A stretch of DNA of 64,000 nucleotides from Berkiella sp964594635 (GTDB taxonomy: Bacteria > Pseudomonadota > Gammaproteobacteria > Berkiellales > Berkiellaceae), in contig CAZQMV010000001.1 of the NCBI GenBank assembly GCA_964594635.1, forward strand, positions 310,001 to 374,000, written 5' to 3'. A program made the position numbers and the translations under genes. The notes below the pieces were generated by a model, which was given only the letters and a program-made list of their open reading frames with translations, had not been told where the DNA came from and made no database searches. Position 1 is the first letter of the stretch. Every line of letters starts with the position of its first letter. This document shows positions 58,869-64,000 of the stretch, one piece after another.

Positions 58869-60065
58869 ATGAAGGGCTTTATTCAACCAATCTTTTTGTC
58901 TAATGACTCCATTGATTTTGGCAATCTCACCAAAATATTGGGTACTACGCCAGGTTATAACCTTAAAGAAGGTTTAAACATGCTGAAAGCGAATAGCGAC
59001 GCGCAAGCGCTGCAATCCTTTCTCATGGGATATCAAAGCAGCCCTCTCACCTATCAGGCCTACTTAAAAGAACTAGAAAGGTTGGTATTGTGGTGCACGC
59101 ATGTACAACAGGTTTCTATTTCCGATATTGCCTCTGATGATATTGTCGCCTATCAGAAGTTCCTTGCTTCGCCAGAGCCCAAAGCCTTATGGTGCGGTAA
59201 TAAGCGCTCTAAATGTTTAAAAACGGGTGAGCTTAATCCCGATTGGCGCCCTTTTGCCAGTGATTTAAGCCCTATGTCGATTAAAAAAACCATGAGTATC
59301 CTAGACAGTTTCTTTAATTACCTGGTTCAAACGCAATATTTAAAAGGGAATCCCTTAAGCGTTAATAAAAGACGTAAAAAACGAGCAGCACCGCAAACGA
59401 TTGAGCGTTGGTTAGAAAAGAGTGAGATCAATACCATTTTAGAAGCACTTAATGCCGTATCAGAAGCCGAAGCCTTTAGTGTGATCCGTGCCAAATATAT
59501 TATTCATACGCTTTTTTATACGGGTTTACGCCTCTCTGAGCTTACGTTACATACGATGGGCGACTTTACGTTGATTGAAAGCGCTTGGTACTTAAAAGTC
59601 GTTGGTAAAGGTGAAAAACCTCGTAATATTGTGGTGGTTGATGAATACCTTGATGCGTTAAGAGCCTTCCGAACCGCCATTGGCTGTCAACCACTTCCAA
59701 CATTTAATGAGAAAATGCCGCTTATTCCTATGCAAGATTGTAAAACCCCGATAATGCAGCGTCGGATCGATCAAGTATTAAAATGGGCTTTTGAATTAGG
59801 TGCCAAACGATATGAAACGCTTGCCAATCAAGAGCCCGAAGAAAGTCCCAAACATTTGCGACGTGCCTCAAAATTGCGTAAAGCTTCTGCACATTGGTTG
59901 CGCCACTCTTATGGCACTTATTTGGTCAAATCAGGCTGCCCCATTGAGAAAGTGAAAGCGTTGATGGGCCATTCTGATATCTCAACGACCATGATCTATG
60001 TGCATATTGCAACGCATGATTTATTCGATTCCGCCCAAGGCTTAACTTTACAAGAAGAAGCATAA
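58869..60065 (+). CDS. Tyrosine-type site-specific recombinase (phage-like integrase)
   Basis: The protein has 398 residues. SAM-like core-binding region is at about 45-160 (LMGYQSSPLTYQAYLKELERL). The catalytic Arg is in FYTGLRLSELTL, a Lys in VVGKGEKPRNI, the His-x-x-Arg in AHWLRHSYGTYLV, the second His in LMGHSDISTTM and the nucleophile Tyr in IYVHI. Extra insertion segments make it larger than XerC/D. It is alone, upstream of two unknown paralogues, and marks another mobile boundary. Confidence 0.9.
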   Translation: MKGFIQPIFLSNDSIDFGNLTKILGTTPGYNLKEGLNMLKANSDAQALQSFLMGYQSSPLTYQAYLKELERLVLWCTHVQQVSISDIASDDIVAYQKFLASPEPKALWCGNKRSKCLKTGELNPDWRPFASDLSPMSIKKTMSILDSFFNYLVQTQYLKGNPLSVNKRRKKRAAPQTIERWLEKSEINTILEALNAVSEAEAFSVIRAKYIIHTLFYTGLRLSELTLHTMGDFTLIESAWYLKVVGKGEKPRNIVVVDEYLDALRAFRTAIGCQPLPTFNEKMPLIPMQDCKTPIMQRRIDQVLKWAFELGAKRYETLANQEPEESPKHLRRASKLRKASAHWLRHSYGTYLVKSGCPIEKVKALMGHSDISTTMIYVHIATHDLFDSAQGLTLQEEA

Positions 60066-60068
60066 TGG

Positions 60069-60096
60069 AGCTAAAGCGCATGAAAGCGCTTTAGCT
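60069..60096. terminator. Hairpin downstream of the integrase
   Basis: An 11-bp perfect stem AGCTAAAGCGC / GCGCTTTAGCT with a six-base loop (ATGAAA) lies 4 bp after the stop and 27 bp before the end of the minus-strand gene at 60123. T runs are absent on both sides, so strength as a terminator is uncertain. Confidence 0.55.
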
Positions 60097-60122
60097 ATCT
60101 ATCAGAAAATCCATACAAATGG

Positions 60123-61121
60123 TTAGTGTATGGTTTGTTTGGCTGGTACTACAGCTGGAGTAACCGCTTTTGTTGGGATCAATTCACGCAAAGCAGCGCT
60201 TCCAGCAGTTTCTTTGGCGAATGCAGAAACTTGCACTTTGCTAGTTGAGATCTCTGCGCTAGCAGATGAATCTTCTGACTGTTCTAACCTAGCGGCTAAT
60301 TGACTGATCCGAGCACTGCCTGCATTTGGAGCAGTAACAGCGGGTCTAGGCGCTTTTCTAGCATCCCACTTCGCTTTACCTGCTTTACATAATCCGGCAA
60401 TACCTGTTCCAGCCTTCACAACACCTTTAATGAATAATTCAGGCGCTTCAGCTACTGTACGAGCGATAATACCTACCCCAACAGGCAACACAGGGTTAGT
60501 TGCTACCATTTCTGGTAAGGCATAGCCGGTTTTTGCGACGACATCTGCAACTTGGCCATTACCAAAGTACCAAGCTAAGCCAATTGCTGTTAACCCTAAT
60601 GCATGTTTCGCATTGGTGAGTGTTGGTGAAGGTACGAATCGACGCAAACCGCCAATGTTGAATCTTGAAGCTTTAACTACAGCGGGCGCAGCAACTTTAG
60701 CTTCATCGAAGATTTCGACTTTTGATTTAGCTGCAGCTTGTTTTATGGGAGATTTCGCTAATTTAACATCACTATAGCTTTCATCAATGTGACTCAGATA
60801 AACATCAGTAGGCCTAATATTTTTCGTATTGAATGTTCTTGTCTGCAAAACGCTGCCATCTTCAAGTTCAACTTCAGTAGCACGTCCTTTTAATTTGTTA
60901 GGAACTTCAACACGTATAACTGGGAAGAAATCGGTATCATTTTCAAAATCAGCGTCGTCTAAAGCGGCCGCTTCTGCATCTTCTCTGGTTAAATAGAGAT
61001 CAACTTCTTTAATATCATTAAGTGAGGCAGCCTCACGGATGGCTTCTAACGAAACATCCTGCCATTCACCATCTATACGCAAATCATCAATCGTTTTTCT
61101 TACTAAGAAATATTCTTTCAT
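60123..61121 (-). CDS. Hypothetical protein, paralogue pair member 1
   Basis: The protein has 332 residues. It has an N-terminal about 120-residue domain: KEYFLVRKTIDDLRIDGEW, then VDLYLTREDAEAAAL and a strand FFPVIRVEVPNKL. After a basic linker, a hydrophobic region (about 175-250) contains AWYFGNGQV and ends in a Ser/Ala-rich tail. It aligns in layout with the neighbour at 61225-62256 (YFVSA, VFATAAEAAEW, WYGNGV). No family is recognised. Its ribosome-binding site is AAGGTG. Membrane insertion seems likely for the central part. Confidence 0.65.
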   Translation of the reverse strand: MKEYFLVRKTIDDLRIDGEWQDVSLEAIREAASLNDIKEVDLYLTREDAEAAALDDADFENDTDFFPVIRVEVPNKLKGRATEVELEDGSVLQTRTFNTKNIRPTDVYLSHIDESYSDVKLAKSPIKQAAAKSKVEIFDEAKVAAPAVVKASRFNIGGLRRFVPSPTLTNAKHALGLTAIGLAWYFGNGQVADVVAKTGYALPEMVATNPVLPVGVGIIARTVAEAPELFIKGVVKAGTGIAGLCKAGKAKWDARKAPRPAVTAPNAGSARISQLAARLEQSEDSSASAEISTSKVQVSAFAKETAGSAALRELIPTKAVTPAVVPAKQTIH

Positions 61122-61161
61122 AACACACCTTGTGATAATTAATAGAAATTTCGAATTTAAT

Positions 61162-61198
61162 TAAAAAAGCCCCGCTACTTAACAAAATAGCAGGGCTT
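61162..61198 (-). terminator. Rho-independent terminator of the 61225 gene
   Basis: AGCCCTGCTA / TAGCGGGGCT on the minus strand with a TTTTTT run. It lies 27 bp after the stop of the 61225 gene. Confidence 0.9.
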
Positions 61199-61224
61199 GA
61201 TTTAGCTAATCACCAAACAATAAC

Positions 61225-62256
61225 TTATGCTTTGGCTTTTGGACCAGCGTAGATCTCAGTCTTAAGGGCTGCACGATCTTCTGGCTTAGCAGCAACATAT
61301 TCTTTAAGCTTAGCGGTTTCCCATTTAGCTAATGATAATTTGTTACCCGCTTTAAGTTCGCCTTCAACAAATGCGCCTTTATCATTAAATGCAGCATCAG
61401 GAGCATCTTTGATCAAGTTGCTTAATTTAACAGCGAATGAACTGTCAGCTTTTAACTCAAGCTTGTCTTCAAGGGTTTTAATATTCTCAACTTCAGCAGC
61501 AAAGTCATCTTCATATTTTTGCTTGCTGGTGCGGTTGAATTTCTTCCAAGCATTTGAAAGACCGTTAACGCCTGCTTTAGCAGCCAAGAACGCGCCATAT
61601 GCAAGTAAACCAACAGCAGCTGAAATAGCAACTTGTGCACCAATGGAAGCAGCAGGAATTACTGCAGCAGCAGGAATCAATTTAGCAGCTAATGAAAGTG
61701 CAGCTGGAACGCCATTGCCATACCAGAAACCTGAACCAACGGTTCCAACGATAGATGCTGGGAAAGCGTAGCTTTTGAGGGTATCAAGAATTGAGCTGGT
61801 TTTAGCAGCATCTGCTTTTTTGTCAGCAGCTGGCTCAACGTAAACAACGTCTTTAGCAGCAGCATCAGCATGCTTGAAAGAAACACTGATTAATTTAAGG
61901 CGGTCAGCACCAACCAAGAATTGGTCAAGTACTTTAACAACCTTGCCTTCAGCATCAGTGATCTTTGCTAAGCGCTTGTCAGCAGTGACTTTTTCTAATT
62001 TTTTGAAATCTTCTTCGGTGATGTCTAATTCAACTTCTGCAACAGCATGTTGCTTGGCATCTTTTACATCTTCGCCTTGCATTGCCCATTCAGCAGCTTC
62101 AGCAGCAGTTGCGAAAACCTGTACGTTTCTTTTTTCTTCTTTATCACCAAATTTTTGCTTAAAGCCAGCAAGCACAGCTTCTTTGGTTAATTCAAGTAAT
62201 GCGCCTTTATCATCTTTATATGCGATAGGATCTGCAGATACAAAATATAACTTCAT
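61225..62256 (-). CDS. Hypothetical protein, paralogue pair member 2
   Basis: The protein has 343 residues. The start is taken at the ATG behind GAGGTTGACT rather than the in-frame TTG six bases upstream. The N-terminal domain reads KLYFVSADPIAYKDDKG, then NVQVFATAAEAAEWAMQGED and AVAEVELDITEEDF, and ends with DQFLVGADRLKLISVSF. A hydrophobic, Ala-rich segment (about 165-235, FWYGNGVPAALSLAAKLIPA) follows and an acidic helical tail (from 245) ends the chain. It is Ala/Lys-rich, with no signal peptide. It is similar in architecture to the downstream gene; function is unknown. Confidence 0.68.
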   Translation of the reverse strand: MKLYFVSADPIAYKDDKGALLELTKEAVLAGFKQKFGDKEEKRNVQVFATAAEAAEWAMQGEDVKDAKQHAVAEVELDITEEDFKKLEKVTADKRLAKITDAEGKVVKVLDQFLVGADRLKLISVSFKHADAAAKDVVYVEPAADKKADAAKTSSILDTLKSYAFPASIVGTVGSGFWYGNGVPAALSLAAKLIPAAAVIPAASIGAQVAISAAVGLLAYGAFLAAKAGVNGLSNAWKKFNRTSKQKYEDDFAAEVENIKTLEDKLELKADSSFAVKLSNLIKDAPDAAFNDKGAFVEGELKAGNKLSLAKWETAKLKEYVAAKPEDRAALKTEIYAGPKAKA

Positions 62257-62349
62257 AGTCAACCTCTTTATTCGAACATCATGAAACAGCTACTACAATA
62301 CTTCTCTTCAACTTCCATATATTTCCTGGATCGCTCCTCCTTATCCCTG

Positions 62350-63741
62350 TTAAGCTTTTTCTAAGGTTCTCTTAGAAGACCACCCAATTTGGCCTTGGTG
62401 ACGCTTCATACCACCATTATTAGACCAAAGTGGCAATAACATCATGAAGATTATCGCAGAGCTTATTAGCATTGCGGTAAAGAAGCCATGCCAACCCCAA
62501 ATCTCGATCATTTTGCCAATGGGGTAACCAGCAACCGCAGCTCCGAAATAACCTAAAAACCCTGCAAAACCATTTGAAGTTGCTGCTGCACGCTTGTCAA
62601 CAAACTCTGCAGCGGCCAATCCAACAATCATTTGCGGACCAAAAACAAATGCACCAATCAATGCCAGCAAAGTCATATCTAACACAACATGATTAGCGGG
62701 AACATATTTTAATGCGAGCAATGAGAAAATGAGCCCTAAAGCACACACCACCATTGCAGGAACACGGTTACCTTTCCAAAAATAATCCGATCCCCAACCG
62801 GCAGCTATCATACCAATAAAGCCACCCACTTCAAACCAAAACACGCCACTACTTGCCAATAAATCTTCCATATTTTTAGCTTCAGTCAAATAATAGAAAG
62901 TCCAATCATTCACTGCCGTCCTTACAACATAAATAAAGAAGTAAGAAAGTGAGAAAATCCAGACATATTTATTATTCAAAACTTGCTTAAATAGAATTTC
63001 GCGAACTGACAATAATGAATGCTTGGTTGCTTTGGCTTCGTCGGCATTTTGCAGAGGTTCATTTTTATATTCTTCGACAGTTGGCAAACCTAAAGTACGC
63101 GGCACATCACGTAGTCGATTCATCAACACAAAACCCATGGCAATACTCATGACAGCGGGAATAAACATCGCATAACGCCAGCTACCAAAGTGAATTGCGC
63201 AAAATACAACAATAATAGGAATGAGTGCGCCACCCAAGTTATGCGAAGTGCTACAAATGCTATACCAAAGACCTCGCTCCGACTGCGCAAACCAATAATT
63301 AAGCTGTTTACAACAAGCAGGCCATCCCCATGCTTGGAACCAGCCATTCAGGCCCCAAAATATCGCAAACATCCATAATGAGGAAGAAAGACCAAAGAAA
63401 ATATTAAGAAAGCCGGTAATGATAAGACCCACAGCCATAAAATAGCGGGGATTTGATCGATCTGAGAGAACCCCACTCAGAAACTTACTAATACCGTAGC
63501 TTATATAGAGGATCGAACCCAGCATACCAAGTTGCGATTTACTAAAATCTAAATCAGCAGCGATATAAGGCATCGCAAAGGTAAAACTCTTGCGGGTAAA
63601 ATAAAAGAATGCATAACCCAAGAATATCGAATAGCAGATACGCTTCCGCCAATATTTATAATCAGTTTGAATTTGGGCTTGATCACTCATGACGGGCTGA
63701 TACGGCGCGGGCTTTAAAAAATCCAAGCTCATCCAGCTCAC
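62350..63741 (-). CDS. MFS organophosphate (hexose/glycerol phosphate) transporter, UhpC/UhpT-like
   Basis: The protein has 463 residues and about 12 membrane helices. The organophosphate:phosphate antiporter (OPA) signature is seen in YAFFYFTRKSFTFAMPYI followed by LSDRSNPRYFMAVGLI, and in GWPACCKQLNYWFAQSERG, typical of the UhpT/GlpT/UhpC group. The GTG start lies behind AAGGAG. Uptake of host sugar phosphates would suit an intracellular lifestyle, as in Legionella and chlamydiae. The specific substrate is not decided by sequence. Upstream to the window end (63742-64000) only promoter-like AT-rich sequence is seen. Confidence 0.85.
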   Translation of the reverse strand: MSWMSLDFLKPAPYQPVMSDQAQIQTDYKYWRKRICYSIFLGYAFFYFTRKSFTFAMPYIAADLDFSKSQLGMLGSILYISYGISKFLSGVLSDRSNPRYFMAVGLIITGFLNIFFGLSSSLWMFAIFWGLNGWFQAWGWPACCKQLNYWFAQSERGLWYSICSTSHNLGGALIPIIVVFCAIHFGSWRYAMFIPAVMSIAMGFVLMNRLRDVPRTLGLPTVEEYKNEPLQNADEAKATKHSLLSVREILFKQVLNNKYVWIFSLSYFFIYVVRTAVNDWTFYYLTEAKNMEDLLASSGVFWFEVGGFIGMIAAGWGSDYFWKGNRVPAMVVCALGLIFSLLALKYVPANHVVLDMTLLALIGAFVFGPQMIVGLAAAEFVDKRAAATSNGFAGFLGYFGAAVAGYPIGKMIEIWGWHGFFTAMLISSAIIFMMLLPLWSNNGGMKRHQGQIGWSSKRTLEKA

Positions 63742-64000
63742 TATGCATTCTCCTTCATTAGGTGATTATTATTATTTTTATGAATTGTGTGTAAATGCTG
63801 GCAAGTCTTTGACACAGGGTCTTTTGTGCAGCAAAAGGAATCGCGAAAACTCCTAGCTACGATAGAATTAACGTTGATTTGGCCACAATTTAAGTTACTC
63901 AATCAAATAAATTTCTATCTGTGGTTGGTAGGCGCAAAAGATACCACGGACTTCTCTAAACACCAACACAATGTTGCATTTATAGACTATATAACTGACA

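Overview
The window is one contig segment of an AT-rich gammaproteobacterial genome. The gene content points to an intracellular, amoeba- or macrophage-associated bacterium of the Legionellales, close to the Coxiella / Legionella / Candidatus Berkiella group. The signs are a histone H1-like protein, ankyrin, F-box/LRR and patatin proteins, a cytochrome P450, orphan LuxR regulators, amino-acid and sugar-phosphate importers, and several decayed gene relics. The taxonomic placement is inference from gene families; no rRNA or tRNA gene was seen here.

Layout. 1-4.7 kb: a tightly coupled operon of a beta-CASP metallo-hydrolase (cut by the window edge), a thymidine/AMP phosphorylase, a short PRPP synthetase and a zinc alcohol dehydrogenase. 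4.8-10.9 kb: envelope genes (patatin/beta-barrel protein, FadL), a peroxiredoxin, a DUF4389 membrane protein and a disordered hypothetical protein. 10.9-13 kb: two LuxR-type regulators around a small gene. 13.2-20.8 kb: a purine cluster (Tsx-like porin, MFS carrier, guanine deaminase) divergent from an aapJQMP amino-acid importer. 20.8-27.3 kb: an accessory, partly decayed zone with a DUF4143 ATPase, a protein with six near-identical 44-47-residue repeats, a coiled-coil protein, an ABC-transporter relic and a truncated ZIP transporter. 27.6-30 kb: an H1-like protein and a cytochrome P450.

30-33.2 kb holds the most unusual locus. A two-gene cassette is present twice. It encodes a small peptide with a double-glycine leader of the microcin V type and a membrane protein carrying repeated HT-x-FVP motifs. 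Promoter blocks and terminator stem are also similar between the copies. Two small lipoproteins follow. 33-38.4 kb: a GNAT enzyme, a diiron ferritin-like protein, a PEBP protein, an rtcB relic, a putative glycoside hydrolase and a complete three-gene hipB-hipS-hipT toxin-antitoxin operon with three operator-like palindromes spaced exactly 72 bp apart.

38.5-49.7 kb: a 1715-residue patatin-ankyrin protein, an ankyrin protein, a TM2 protein whose 3' end runs into an integrase, a kfrA-like gene and acetate kinase. 49.7-52.1 kb: PHB depolymerase and phosphate acetyltransferase. 52.2-60.1 kb: an ankyrin protein with a TraB/Tiki-like domain, Sua5/TsaC, an F-box/LRR protein, an FtsH-like protease with two AAA modules and a second tyrosine recombinase. 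60.1-63.7 kb: a paralogous pair of unknown proteins and an organophosphate MFS carrier.

Taken together, the window combines scavenging (amino acids, guanine, sugar phosphates, nucleotides), storage-polymer use feeding an acetate/acetyl-CoA node, candidate host-directed proteins, and mobile or decaying segments bounded by palindromic repeats.
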